The translations under genes and the position numbers were made by a program. Positions 1 through 10,084 of a stretch of DNA of 64,000 bases are shown here, piece by piece; position 1 is the stretch's first letter, and each line of letters opens with the position of its first letter. The notes beneath the pieces were generated by a model. It saw nothing but the letters and a program-made list of their open reading frames with translations. It had not been told where the DNA came from and searched no databases. Origin of the DNA: an uncultured Flavobacterium sp. (GTDB taxonomy: Bacteria > Bacteroidota > Bacteroidia > Flavobacteriales > Flavobacteriaceae). Where the stretch lies: the NCBI RefSeq assembly GCF_963422545.1, contig NZ_OY730243.1:62001-126000 (forward strand). The letters run 5' to 3'.

Positions 1-342
1 ATTGGTCCTTATTCTCATTCAACTAATTATGGTGATTTTATTTTTACTTCGGGACAAATTGGCATAGACCCAAAAACAAATATTTTGAAAGAAGGAATTA
101 AAGAACAAACAATTCAGATATTCGAAAACTTAAAAATCATACTATCTGATAATCATTCCGATTTAAATCATATTACCAAAATAACTATTTTTATCACAGA
201 CATAAAGCAATTTGATATCGTCAACGAAATATATGCTAGTTATTTTAAAACTTTTTATCCGGCTCGAAGCACAATTCAAGTAGTTGCTCTGCCAAAAAAT
301 GCTTCTATCGAAATTGAATGTACTGCTGTTAAAAGAAAGTAA
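1..342 (+). CDS. RidA family protein, 5' end cut off by the window
   Basis: The open frame runs from base 1 without a start, so the gene begins upstream; the 113 visible residues are most of a normal ~125-130 aa RidA/YjgF/UK114 protein. RidA enzymes are soluble trimers that hydrolyse reactive enamine/imine intermediates released by PLP enzymes. Visible hallmarks are the N-terminal GPYSHS segment, the FTSGQIG strand, the PARSTIQV segment carrying the arginine that usually binds the substrate carboxylate, and the C-terminal IEIECTAV strand. Internal ATG codons were not accepted as the start because the family motif begins before them. The protein has no visible signal peptide, unlike the second RidA protein at 20885-21427. 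Confidence 0.85.
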   Translation: MGPYSHSTNYGDFIFTSGQIGIDPKTNILKEGIKEQTIQIFENLKIILSDNHSDLNHITKITIFITDIKQFDIVNEIYASYFKTFYPARSTIQVVALPKNASIEIECTAVKRK

Positions 343-1244
343 ACGGCAAGAGTTAGGTTCTGATCCATTCTCCAGCTAGTACCAACTTCTTTCTTTCATT
401 TGTTCATTTGCACTTCAATAAATGGGTAAAATTTACATACCCAATGTTGGATTGCAGCATGGTCAACTTGAACCCCCTCATTTTCATTATCTCTTCAACA
501 TCTCAGTAACTTAATGAAAACCTAAGTTTGAAATATACGGCTTAAAGAATAATAGATTTTGGATAACAATAACCTTTAGTATTCATGAAATGAAAAATTT
601 AGATTCCTAAAACTAAATCTTATTCTTGTATGCGACAGAACCAAAACAATAATCTTTTCGCAAAGTGATCCAATAAATATTCGGTATTTTATTAATCGAT
701 CTTGCTTTTTCTTACCATTTGAAATTCCCTAACCGTTTAGTAATAAAGTAATGATTAAGTACACGAATGTAATCGTCCTCAATAAATTACTCTTATTGTT
801 TGTCTTTATTCTCTCCCTCGTTGCCAATCAATATAATTAAACAATAATCTTTTTGATCACAATAAAATCAAACCGATTAAAACTATTTAAACTATTTAAA
901 TTTCCTATCTCAATTATTTGACAAATTGTATTTCGTCTATAATAGATGCAACTCGTCGATATTTTTCCTATACACAAACATCACAAGCATTACAAACAAT
1001 GTAACTATCTGAAATACAATAAGTTATATAGTTTACTGGAAGTGACTTTTTCAATGATTTTCCTTACTATAAAATATTAAATCAAACAAACTGGGCATCC
1101 ATTTTTCATTTTCATATCACAAAAATATCATTTCAACGAGTTTTTAAGTTGTTCAAAGGATTAATAATAATTATTAAAAACAGAGTATATAACTTTGATT
1201 CTGTTAAAAACTTAAATATTTCATAAAATATAAAACATAAAAGT
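343..1244. other. long gene-poor AT-rich stretch
   Basis: About 900 bases with no convincing reading frame, no tRNA-like structure and no strong terminator hairpin. It separates the RidA tail from the remnant leader at 1245 and the giant adhesin gene. It may hold the adhesin promoter, but I found no clear TTG-N17-23-TAnnTTTG match close to 1480. Confidence 0.5.
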
Positions 1245-1426
1245 ATGAAAACAAAAACTACCCAAATCGTACAGACATTCTAGTTCTGTTCTCTTCTACA
1301 ATAAACAGTTATTCACAAACAAATCCTACGGTTAGATTAGGTGAATCAATAGCTTTTAAATATTCAGGTTTTCCTCCAAAAAACACAAGCAACAATCACA
1401 AATTTTATTTATTGAAAATTGAATAA
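1245..1426 (+). pseudogene. decayed start of an exported protein gene
   Basis: An ATG at 1245 opens a Lys/Thr-rich start (MKTKTTQIVQTF) that stops at TAG 1281-1283. A different frame then reads LFSSTINSYSQTNPTVRLGE from 1286 and stops at TAA 1424-1426. The second piece looks like the end of a signal peptide with its SQ cleavage region followed by mature sequence. It resembles the leader end of the neighbouring adhesin (LLFSTTIGYSQN). The simplest reading is a frameshifted and truncated relic of another exported protein, possibly a partial copy of a paralogous adhesin gene. The assignment rests only on this reading and the family of the mature part is unknown. Confidence 0.4.
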
Positions 1427-1479
1427 AATTTCATGCTTAATAAAAAATTAATTACTGGTTTATTTAAATAATAAGGATT

Positions 1480-1908
1480 ATGAAAAAAATTACTTTTATT
1501 CCGTTTTTAGCTTTTTTAATATTGTTGTTTTCTACAACAATTGGCTATTCACAAAATACAAATGTTACATTCGATAATACCAATGCTTCATTAACAACAG
1601 ATCCAGCTTGTTCCTTTTCACAATGTAATTCTCAGGATGTAAATTTTGGAGATGTTTATTTAGGTGATAATGTTGGAAATGTGGCTACTCTGGCTTACAT
1701 TACAAATCCTGTAAATGGATTGTATATTTGGGTTACTGTTTCATCTAACAGTTCCAAATATGATTTGTTATTTCAATTTGACTATCTGGTTGGAGGAGTT
1801 CGAAAAAATTTCGATAACTCTAATTTTGTTGGAGCAACAACGGATAGATTAACAATTAAAATTAGAGGAAGTATAATTACAGCCGGTTCTAAATATAGAA
1901 TGGCTTAA
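1480..1908 (+). CDS. N-terminal fragment of the giant T9SS adhesin (split by in-frame TAA)
   Basis: This 142-residue frame begins with a typical Sec signal peptide (MKKITFIPFLAFLILLFSTT, cleavage expected near GYSQ-N) and continues as a beta-rich extracellular domain. It ends at TAA 1906-1908, but the same frame stays open immediately afterwards through to 9939. The residues after the stop (ITNYTAGQSLELKNIYLGWQ) read as an uninterrupted continuation of the domain. I therefore regard it as the exported N-terminus of the gene annotated next, separated by one nonsense codon. As it stands it would encode a short secreted fragment with no sorting domain. Alternatives are a base error in the sequence (CAA or GAA read as TAA), stop readthrough, or a genuinely broken gene. 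Confidence 0.7.
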   Translation: MKKITFIPFLAFLILLFSTTIGYSQNTNVTFDNTNASLTTDPACSFSQCNSQDVNFGDVYLGDNVGNVATLAYITNPVNGLYIWVTVSSNSSKYDLLFQFDYLVGGVRKNFDNSNFVGATTDRLTIKIRGSIITAGSKYRMA

Positions 1909-1956
1909 ATTACAAACTATACTGCAGGTCAATCCCTTGAGTTAAAAAATATTTAT

Positions 1957-4900
1957 TTGGGATGGCAAACAGGTGGGCAAGCCATTACGCCTGCTCAAAG
2001 TCTTTCTATGATTACTTGTAATCCTCCTAAATGTAGTAGTGCACTTTCAACTGGGATAATTATAAGAACACCTTTGTTCGCCGATTTTTCTATTAATAAA
2101 AATTGTGATGGAGGTACTTATCAAACAGTGGTTTATACTAGTACTTCAACAGGAGTTCAACCAAATACTAATTATAGTTGGTCATTTCCGGGAGCTGCAA
2201 CAATTTCCCCAGTTAGTTTAACGACAGTGGGGCCATATACTGTAACTTATTCTTCGGCTGGTCCGTATATTGCTAGTTTGACCATTTCAGATCCAGCAAA
2301 TCTGGTAATTCCAAATACAAAAACAGTTAATAATATAACTCTAGTAGCGTGTTGTACCGCACCAGTGATAACAGCAATAACTACCCCTATATGCAGCGGA
2401 GGTACCTTTACTGTAACACCAGCAGATGGAACCAACGGAACAGTCCCAGCAGGTACCACTTATAGTTGGGCCGCTCCAAATGTAATTGGAATTTCGGGAA
2501 CAGCAGCAGGAAGTAATGCATCAAATATCAGTGGTACATTGACCAATACAACCAATGCTCCAATAGATGTTGTATACACTGTAACCCCAACATCGGGAAT
2601 CTGTACTGGAAGTACTTTTACGGTAACAGTGACAGTGAATCCTAAACCAGCATTGACCAACATAACTGCCCCTAGTATATGCAGTGGAGGCACCTTTACT
2701 GTAACACCTGTCAATGGAACCAACGGAACAATCCCAGCAGGTACCACCTATAGCTGGGCTGCTCCAAATGTAATTGGGATTTCGGGAACAACAGCAGGAA
2801 GTAATGCCACAAATATCAGTGGTACATTGACCAATACAACCAATGCTCCAATAAATGTTGTATATACTGTAACTCCAACATCGGGGACTTGTACCGGAAG
2901 TACTTTTACGGTAACTGTGACAGTGAATCCATTACCAACAGCAACTATTACCGGTACCATATCGGTATGTAAAAATGCGACAGCTCCAAATATAACTTTC
3001 ACAGGAGCAGCAGGAACCGCTCCTTATACTTTTACTTATAACATCAATGGAGGCGGTAATTTAACAGTAACCACAACCATAGGAAATTCTGTAACAGTAC
3101 CCGTACCTACTGCAGCCTCTGGTACATTTGCATATAATTTAGTAAGTGTTCAAGATTCAAGTTCAACTACTTGCTCACAAGCACAGACTGGAACAGCAAC
3201 CATTACAGTAAATCCATTACCAATATGCTCCATAACAGGTTCGAATGGTCCACTTTGTCCATCTTCAACTGGTAATAGTTATTCAGCACCAGCTGGAATG
3301 AGCAATTATAGTTGGTCCATTTCAGGAAATGCCACAATTCCTGGCAATGCATCATCGCAAACAGTTTTGGTGACTAGCGGAGTCGGTTGTGGGGTCTCAT
3401 TTACACTAAACTTAACTATTACAGACAACAATGGATGTCAATCAACATGTTCTGAGACAATTAATGTACAAGATACTACCAAACCAACCTGGACTACACT
3501 AGTAGGAGCATTAGACGCAACTGTTCAATGTAGTGATACTCAAGCTTTGGCCTCTGCGCAAGCGATCTTCCCTATTGCAACTGATAATTGTGATAGCGAT
3601 GTGAGCAATATTGTAAAAATCAGCGGTCAGTTTGTAGCTTCTCAGTCTTGTCCTAACGCGGGAACTTATACTAATACCTGGACGGTTAAAGACGATTGTG
3701 GAAACACTTCGGATACTTTCACCCAGGTAATTACTATAGAAGATACTACCAAACCAACCTGGACTACACTAGCCGGAGCATTAGATGTAACCGTTCAATG
3801 TAGTAATACTCAGGCTTTGGCCTCTGCACAGGCGACCTTCCCTATTGCAACTGATAATTGTGATAGCGATGTGAGCAATATTGTAAAAATCAGCGGTCAG
3901 TTTGTAGCTTCTCAGTCTTGCCCTAACGCCGGAACTTATACTAATACCTGGACGGTTAAAGATAATTGTGGAAATACTTCGGATACTTTCACCCAGGTGA
4001 TTACTATAGAAGATACTACCAAACCAACCTGGACTACACTAGCCGGAGCATTAGATGTAACCGTTCAATGTAGTAATACTCAGGCTTTGGCCTCTGCACA
4101 GGCAAGCTTCCCTGTTGCAACTGATAATTGTGATAGTGATGTGAGCAATATCGTAAAAATAAGCGGTCAGTTTGTAGCTTCTCAGTCTTGCCCTAACGCC
4201 GGAACTTATACTAATACCTGGACGGTTAAAGACAATTGTGGAAACACTTCGGATACTTTCACTCAGGTAATTACTATAGAAGATACTACCAAACCAACCT
4301 GGACTACACTAGCCGGAGCATTAGATGTAACCGTTCAATGTAGTAATACTCAAGCTTTGGCCTCTGCACAGGCGACCTTCCCTATTGCAACTGATAATTG
4401 TGATAGCGATGTGAGCAATATTGTAAAAATCAGCGGTCAGTTTGTAGCTTCTCAGTCTTGTCCTAACGCGGGAACTTATACTAATACCTGGACGGTTAAA
4501 GACGATTGTGGAAACACTTCGGATACTTTCACCCAGGTGATTACTATAGAAGATACTACCAAACCAACCTGGACTACACTAGCCGGAGCATTAGATGTAA
4601 CGGTTCAATGCAGTGATACTGGAGCTTTGGCCTCTGCACAGGCAAGCTTCCCTGTTGCAACTGATAATTGTGATAGTGATGTGAGCAATATCGTAAAAAT
4701 AAGCGGTCAGTTTGTAGCTTCTCAGTCTTGCCCTAACGCCGGAACTTATACTAATACCTGGACGGTTAAAGACAATTGTGGAAACACTTCGGATACTTTC
4801 ACTCAGGTAATTACTATAGAAGATACTACCAAACCAACCTGGACTACACTAGCCGGAGCATTAGATGTAACCGTTCAATGTAGTAATACTCAAGCTTTGG

Positions 4901-7900
4901 CCTCTGCACAGGCGACCTTCCCTATTGCAACTGATAATTGTGATAGCGATGTGAGCAATATTGTAAAAATCAGCGGTCAGTTTGTAGCTTCTCAGTCTTG
5001 CCCTAACGCCGGAACTTACACCAATACCTGGACGGTTAAAGACAATTGTGGAAACACTTCGGATACTTTTACCCAAATAATTACTATTGAAGATACTACC
5101 AAACCAACCTGGACTACACTAGCCGGAGCATTAGATGTAACGGTTCAATGTAGCGATACTGGAGCTTTGGCTTCTGCACAGGCAACCTTCCCTATTGCAA
5201 CTGATAATTGTGATAGCGATGTGAGCAATATCGTAAAAATCAGTGGTCAGTTTGTAGCTTCTCAGTCTTGTCCTAACGCCGGAACTTACACCAATACCTG
5301 GACGGTTAAAGACAATTGTGGAAATACTTCGGATACTTTCACCCAAATAATTACTATCGAAGATACGACTAAACCAACCTGGACTACACTAGCCGGAGCA
5401 TTAGATGTAACGGTTCAATGCAGTGATACTGGAGCTTTGGCTTCTGCGCAAGCAAGCTTCCCTATTGCAACTGATAATTGTGATAGCGACGTGAGTAATA
5501 TCGTAAAAATCAGCGGTCAGTTTGTAGCATCTGAGTCTTGTCCTAACGCCGGAACTTACACCAATACCTGGACGGTTAAAGACAATTGTGGAAACACTTC
5601 GGATACTTTTACCCAGGTGATCACTATCGAAGATACTACTGCGCCAATATGGACTACTGCTCCAACAGATTTAAATGCAACCTTGGAATGTAGTGATACA
5701 GCAGGATTGGCAACTGTACAAAGTCAGACTCCCGTAGCAACTGATAACTGCAACGGAACAGTAACGTACACTAAAACTTCAGGAGATTTTGTAGCGGGTA
5801 ACTGTGCAAATTCCGGAACTTATACCAACACTTGGATAGCTAAAGACGTTTGTTTAAACACCAGTACTACTTTCACTCAGGTAATTACTATCAAAGATAC
5901 TACTGCGCCAACATGGACTACTGAAGCAACTGCACTAAATGTAACACTGCAATGTAGCGATACAGAAGGGTTAAATAATGCGCAAGATCAGGCTCCTATA
6001 GCAACAGATAATTGTTCAACCGTAACTTACACTAAAGTGAGTGGTCAATTCCAAAGAGGAAGCTGTGGCAGCACAGGTACTTATACCAACACATGGACTG
6101 CAAAAGACGTTTGTAACAATATATCAACTGTTTTTACACAAGTAATTACTGTTCAGGATACTGCTATTCCAAACTGGATTACTCAAGCAGGATCATTGGA
6201 TATTACATTACAATGTAGTGATGTAAATGGTTTAGCAGATGCTCAAAATCAAGCGCCAAGCGCAACAGCTAATTGTTCAATTGTTACCTATATCAAAACA
6301 AGTGGTCAGTTTGTAGCTAATGAATCTTGCAGTAATTCCGGTACTTATACTAATAGCTGGATTGCCAAAGACGATTGCGGAAATATTACTAGTGCTTTCA
6401 CGCAAGTGATCACTATCGAAGATACTACTAAACCAACCTGGACGACACAAGCAGGAGCATTAGACGTAACTGTTCAATGTAGTGATACTGAAGCTTTGGC
6501 TTCTGCGCAAGCAACCTTCCCTGTTGCAACTGATAATTGTGATAGCGATGTAAGCAATATTGTAAAAACCAGTGGTCAGTTTGTAGCTTCTGAATCTTGT
6601 AGTAACTCCGGTACTTATACTAATACATGGACGGTTAAAGACGATTGTGGAAACACTTCGGATACTTTCACTCAGGTGATTACTATCGAAGATACTACTA
6701 AACCAACCTGGACTACAGTCGCAGGAACATTAGACGTAACTATTCAATGTAGCGATACTGAGGCTTTGGCTTCTGCGCAAGCGACCTTCCCTGTTGCAAC
6801 TGATAATTGTGATAGTGATGTGAGCAATATAGTAAAAACCAGCGGTCAGTTTGTAGCTTCTGAATCTTGCAGTAACTCTGGTACTTATACTAATACCTGG
6901 ACTGTTAAAGACGATTGTGGAAACACTTCGGATACTTTCACACAGGTAATTACTATCGAAGATACGACTAAACCAACCTGGACTACACAAGCAGGAACAT
7001 TAGACGTAACTATTCAATGTAGTGATCGTGAAGGACTGGCAACTGCTCAAAATCAATTCCCTGTGGCAACCGATAATTGTGATAGTGATGTGAGTAATAT
7101 TGTAAAAATCAGTGGTCAGTTTGTAGCTTCTGAATCTTGTAGTAACTCTGGTACTTATACTAATACATGGACTGTTAAAGATGAATGTGGAAACACTTCG
7201 GATACTTTCACGCAAGTGATTACTCTTGAAGATACTACTGCGCCAACCTGGACTACAGTCGCAGGAACATTAGACGCAACTGTTCAATGTAGCGATACAG
7301 AAGGGCTAAATAATGCGCAAGGTCAGGCTCCTGTAGCAACAGATAATTGTTCAACTGTAACTTACACTAAAGTGAGTGGACAATTCCAAAGAGGAAGCTG
7401 TGGCAGCACAGGAACTTATACCAACACATGGACTGCAAAAGACGTTTGTAACAATACATCAACTGTTTTCACACAAGTAATTACCGTTCATGATACTGCT
7501 ATTCCAGTCTGGATTACTCAAGCAGGATCATTAGATATTACATTACAATGTAGTGATGTAAACGGTTTAACAGAAGCCCAAAATCAAGCGCCAAGTGCAA
7601 CAGCTAATTGTTCAATTGTTACCTATATCAAAACAAGTGGTCAATTTATGGCTTCTGAGTCTTGTAGTAATTCCGGAACTTATACTAATAGCTGGATTGC
7701 CAAAGACGATTGTGGAAATATTACCAGTGCTTTCACGCAAGTGATCACTATCGAAGATACTACTAAACCAACATGGACTACACAAGCAGGAACATTAGAT
7801 GTAACTGTTCAATGTAGCGATACTGAAGGATTGGCTTCTGCACAAGCAACCTTCCCAATTGCAACTGATAATTGTGATAGCGATGTGAGCAATATCGTAA

Positions 7901-9939
7901 AAACCAGCGGTCAGTTTATAGCTTCTGAATCTTGTAGTAACTCTGGTACTTATACTAATACCTGGACGGTTAAAGACGATTGTGGAAACACTTCGGATAC
8001 TTTCACACAGGTGATTACTATCCAAGATACTACTAAACCAACCTGGACTACAGTCGCAGGAACACTTGATGTAACTATTCAATGTAGCGATACTGAAGCT
8101 TTGGCTTCTGCGCAAGCGACCTTCCCTATTGCAACAGATAATTGTGATAGCGATGTGAGCAATATCGTAAAAACCAGCGGTCAGTTTATGGCATCTGAGT
8201 CTTGCAGAAATTCTGGTACTTATACTAATACCTGGACGGTTAAGGATGAATGTGGCAACACTTCGGATACTTTCACTCAGGTGATTACTATCGAAGATAC
8301 TACTAAACCAACCTGGACTACAGTGGCAGGAACACTTGATGTAACTATTCAATGCAGCGATACTGAAGCTTTGGCTTCTGCGCAGGCAACCTTCCCTGTT
8401 GCAACCGATAATTGTGATGGTGATGTGAGTAATATTGTGAAAATCAGTGGTCAGTTTGTAGCTTCTGAATCTTGTAGAAATTCCGGTACTTACACCAATA
8501 CCTGGACTGTTAAAGATGAATGTGGAAACACTTCAGATACTTTCACTCAGGTGATTACTATCGAAGATACTACCAAACCAACCTGGACTACACAAGCAGG
8601 AACATTAAATGTAACAGTTCAATGTAGCGATACTGAAGCTTTGGCTTCTGCGCAAGCAACCTTCCCTGTTGCAACTGATAATTGTGATAGTGATGTGAGT
8701 AATATTGTAAAAATCAGTGGTCTGTTTGTAGCTTCTGAATCTTGTAGTAATGCCGGAACTTACACCAATACATGGACTGTTAAAGATAAATGTGGAAACA
8801 CTTCGGATACTTTCACGCAAGTGATTACTCTTGAAGATACCACTAAACCAACTTTCGTCGGAAACTTACCTGCTGATATTACTGTATCTTGTGATGCAGT
8901 TCCTGCACCTGCAACTATAACAGCTTCTGACAATTGTAATGCAGATAATGTATCTATTGCTTATCTTGAAACAAAAAGTAGCATCGAAAATGAATGTAGT
9001 ACCAATTATATTCTGACTCGTAAATGGACTGCCAGCGATTGTTCCGGTAATACAGCTACATACACTCAGGTAATAACCGTTAAGGATACTACGGCTCCAA
9101 CAGGAACAGCTCCGGCAGATATTACCGGTTTACAAAACATATCAGATGTTCCGGTTGCCAGCACAGGTGCAATAACCAATGCTGCCGATAACTGTAGCCA
9201 AACAGTAAATATAACAGTAAGCGATTCTAATAACGGAGGTACCGGCTGTCAAGGCAGTCCATATATTGTAACCAGAACATACACTTTGTCTGATTGTGCA
9301 GGTAATACAACTACATTGGTACAAACAATAACTGTTCTTCGTGACAATCAAACTCCGGTGACCTACAATGCCGAAGCCTGTAATGCGGATACATCTCCGG
9401 TTAATTTATTCGATTTTTTACCTAAAAACACTCCTCCTGATGGAACTTGGGTAAATACAAAAGATAATAGTACCCTTCAGGGTAATATACTAAATGCTTT
9501 TGGACTTCCGCTTGGTGATTATGTATTTGAGTACAAAATTCTGAATGAAGCTTGTCCTCGAAGCATATTATTGAATCTTTCTGTCAATGATAAGTGTAAA
9601 GTACTGCCATGCGAAACAATACTCGTACATAACGCTTTCTCTCCAAATGGAGATAACATAAATGATAGATTTGTTATTGATGGTATTGATGACACCGTTT
9701 GTTATCCAAGTAATGATATAGAAATATACAATCGCTGGGGAATATTAGTATTTGAAACTAAAAACTATAATAACACAACGAATGCATTTGACGGTATTTC
9801 AAGAGGAAGAACAACTATAAGTCAATCAGATGGTCTTCCGTCAGGAACTTACTTTTATATTCTTAATTACACTTCCGTAGATGGAAATGGTGCAATTCAA
9901 ACGAATAAAAAAGATGGATATCTATATCTTAGTAGATAA
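1957..9939 (+). CDS. giant repeat adhesin with T9SS type B sorting domain (main part of split gene)
   Basis: The frame is open from the codon after the TAA at 1906-1908 to 9939, and 1957 (TTG) is only the first possible alternative start. Together with the 1480 frame it makes a protein of about 2,800 residues. In order it shows a PKD-like segment (~2120-2330), two 96-aa PKD-like repeats (2359-2934), two more beta domains, 20 HYR-like repeats of 87-90 aa with regular Cys pairs (3472-8835), two diverged HYR-like units (8836-9340), and a C-terminal domain with NAFSPNGDNINDRF and IYNRWG motifs. That last domain is the gliding-motility-associated/T9SS type B C-terminal signal (TIGR04131 type). Such proteins are exported by T9SS and held at the surface, as SprB is. 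The PorP/SprF gene 145 bases downstream fits this. It lacks a signal peptide of its own, so it is functional only if joined to the 1480 frame. Confidence 0.85.
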   Translation: MGWQTGGQAITPAQSLSMITCNPPKCSSALSTGIIIRTPLFADFSINKNCDGGTYQTVVYTSTSTGVQPNTNYSWSFPGAATISPVSLTTVGPYTVTYSSAGPYIASLTISDPANLVIPNTKTVNNITLVACCTAPVITAITTPICSGGTFTVTPADGTNGTVPAGTTYSWAAPNVIGISGTAAGSNASNISGTLTNTTNAPIDVVYTVTPTSGICTGSTFTVTVTVNPKPALTNITAPSICSGGTFTVTPVNGTNGTIPAGTTYSWAAPNVIGISGTTAGSNATNISGTLTNTTNAPINVVYTVTPTSGTCTGSTFTVTVTVNPLPTATITGTISVCKNATAPNITFTGAAGTAPYTFTYNINGGGNLTVTTTIGNSVTVPVPTAASGTFAYNLVSVQDSSSTTCSQAQTGTATITVNPLPICSITGSNGPLCPSSTGNSYSAPAGMSNYSWSISGNATIPGNASSQTVLVTSGVGCGVSFTLNLTITDNNGCQSTCSETINVQDTTKPTWTTLVGALDATVQCSDTQALASAQAIFPIATDNCDSDVSNIVKISGQFVASQSCPNAGTYTNTWTVKDDCGNTSDTFTQVITIEDTTKPTWTTLAGALDVTVQCSNTQALASAQATFPIATDNCDSDVSNIVKISGQFVASQSCPNAGTYTNTWTVKDNCGNTSDTFTQVITIEDTTKPTWTTLAGALDVTVQCSNTQALASAQASFPVATDNCDSDVSNIVKISGQFVASQSCPNAGTYTNTWTVKDNCGNTSDTFTQVITIEDTTKPTWTTLAGALDVTVQCSNTQALASAQATFPIATDNCDSDVSNIVKISGQFVASQSCPNAGTYTNTWTVKDDCGNTSDTFTQVITIEDTTKPTWTTLAGALDVTVQCSDTGALASAQASFPVATDNCDSDVSNIVKISGQFVASQSCPNAGTYTNTWTVKDNCGNTSDTFTQVITIEDTTKPTWTTLAGALDVTVQCSNTQALASAQATFPIATDNCDSDVSNIVKISGQFVASQSCPNAGTYTNTWTVKDNCGNTSDTFTQIITIEDTTKPTWTTLAGALDVTVQCSDTGALASAQATFPIATDNCDSDVSNIVKISGQFVASQSCPNAGTYTNTWTVKDNCGNTSDTFTQIITIEDTTKPTWTTLAGALDVTVQCSDTGALASAQASFPIATDNCDSDVSNIVKISGQFVASESCPNAGTYTNTWTVKDNCGNTSDTFTQVITIEDTTAPIWTTAPTDLNATLECSDTAGLATVQSQTPVATDNCNGTVTYTKTSGDFVAGNCANSGTYTNTWIAKDVCLNTSTTFTQVITIKDTTAPTWTTEATALNVTLQCSDTEGLNNAQDQAPIATDNCSTVTYTKVSGQFQRGSCGSTGTYTNTWTAKDVCNNISTVFTQVITVQDTAIPNWITQAGSLDITLQCSDVNGLADAQNQAPSATANCSIVTYIKTSGQFVANESCSNSGTYTNSWIAKDDCGNITSAFTQVITIEDTTKPTWTTQAGALDVTVQCSDTEALASAQATFPVATDNCDSDVSNIVKTSGQFVASESCSNSGTYTNTWTVKDDCGNTSDTFTQVITIEDTTKPTWTTVAGTLDVTIQCSDTEALASAQATFPVATDNCDSDVSNIVKTSGQFVASESCSNSGTYTNTWTVKDDCGNTSDTFTQVITIEDTTKPTWTTQAGTLDVTIQCSDREGLATAQNQFPVATDNCDSDVSNIVKISGQFVASESCSNSGTYTNTWTVKDECGNTSDTFTQVITLEDTTAPTWTTVAGTLDATVQCSDTEGLNNAQGQAPVATDNCSTVTYTKVSGQFQRGSCGSTGTYTNTWTAKDVCNNTSTVFTQVITVHDTAIPVWITQAGSLDITLQCSDVNGLTEAQNQAPSATANCSIVTYIKTSGQFMASESCSNSGTYTNSWIAKDDCGNITSAFTQVITIEDTTKPTWTTQAGTLDVTVQCSDTEGLASAQATFPIATDNCDSDVSNIVKTSGQFIASESCSNSGTYTNTWTVKDDCGNTSDTFTQVITIQDTTKPTWTTVAGTLDVTIQCSDTEALASAQATFPIATDNCDSDVSNIVKTSGQFMASESCRNSGTYTNTWTVKDECGNTSDTFTQVITIEDTTKPTWTTVAGTLDVTIQCSDTEALASAQATFPVATDNCDGDVSNIVKISGQFVASESCRNSGTYTNTWTVKDECGNTSDTFTQVITIEDTTKPTWTTQAGTLNVTVQCSDTEALASAQATFPVATDNCDSDVSNIVKISGLFVASESCSNAGTYTNTWTVKDKCGNTSDTFTQVITLEDTTKPTFVGNLPADITVSCDAVPAPATITASDNCNADNVSIAYLETKSSIENECSTNYILTRKWTASDCSGNTATYTQVITVKDTTAPTGTAPADITGLQNISDVPVASTGAITNAADNCSQTVNITVSDSNNGGTGCQGSPYIVTRTYTLSDCAGNTTTLVQTITVLRDNQTPVTYNAEACNADTSPVNLFDFLPKNTPPDGTWVNTKDNSTLQGNILNAFGLPLGDYVFEYKILNEACPRSILLNLSVNDKCKVLPCETILVHNAFSPNGDNINDRFVIDGIDDTVCYPSNDIEIYNRWGILVFETKNYNNTTNAFDGISRGRTTISQSDGLPSGTYFYILNYTSVDGNGAIQTNKKDGYLYLSR
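2359..2934 (+). repeat. two tandem 96-aa PKD-like repeats
   Basis: Two 288-base units inside the adhesin gene encode almost the same sequence. Both carry ICSGGTFTVTP near the start, a GTTYSWAAPNVIGISGT core and a VVYTVTPTSG strand, and both end in TVTVNP. The cysteine codons of ICSGG lie at 2392 and 2680, giving the period. They form an immunoglobulin-like beta spacer between the N-terminal domain and the HYR-like array. Confidence 0.75.
3472..8835 (+). repeat. array of 20 near-identical HYR-like repeats (261-270 bp)
   Basis: Units begin with codons for DTTKPTWTT or a variant at 3472, 3742, 4012, 4282, 4552, 4822, 5092, 5362, 5632, 5896, 6157, 6421, 6691, 6961, 7231, 7492, 7756, 8026, 8296 and 8566. 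Most units are exactly 270 bases and differ at only a few positions; five divergent units (9, 10, 11, 15, 16) are 261-264 bases. Each unit has conserved cysteines (VQCSD, DNCDS, ESC/QSC, DxCGN) likely to form disulfides outside the cell. The near-identity of units 1-8 implies recent expansion or gene conversion. The antisense open frames found here at 270-base spacing are by-products of this periodicity. Confidence 0.92.
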
Positions 9940-9944
9940 GCAAT

Positions 9945-9990
9945 AATGCCATCTTGATGATATAATTCATCTATTGTCAGGATGGCATTT
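9945..9990 (+). terminator. hairpin after the adhesin gene
   Basis: Positions 9945-9957 and 9977-9989 pair over 13 bases (one G-U) around a 19-base loop, starting 6 bases after the adhesin stop. The T-tract after it is poor, so it may be an attenuator or an mRNA 3'-end stabiliser between the adhesin and its PorP/SprF partner rather than a full terminator. Confidence 0.5.
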
Positions 9991-10084
9991 AATTGAACTT
10001 TCGTGTTTTTAAACCCATGAACAGATTGAGTTTATTTGATAAGATTAAAAAATAATGGCAATAATAAAATTATAAACACCTACT

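Noticed and set aside
1957..1959. TTG at 1957 as a genuine start of the giant adhesin
   Set aside because: The coding frame is continuous from 1909 with no break, and the same domain spans the point; no signal peptide or ribosome site is present at 1957.
4861..8820. Antisense open frames of 71-185 residues within the repeat array
   Set aside because: They recur with the 270-base period and are by-products of the plus-strand repeats.
3472..8835. CRISPR array
   Set aside because: The repeats are 261-270 bp, contiguous and coding, with no spacers.
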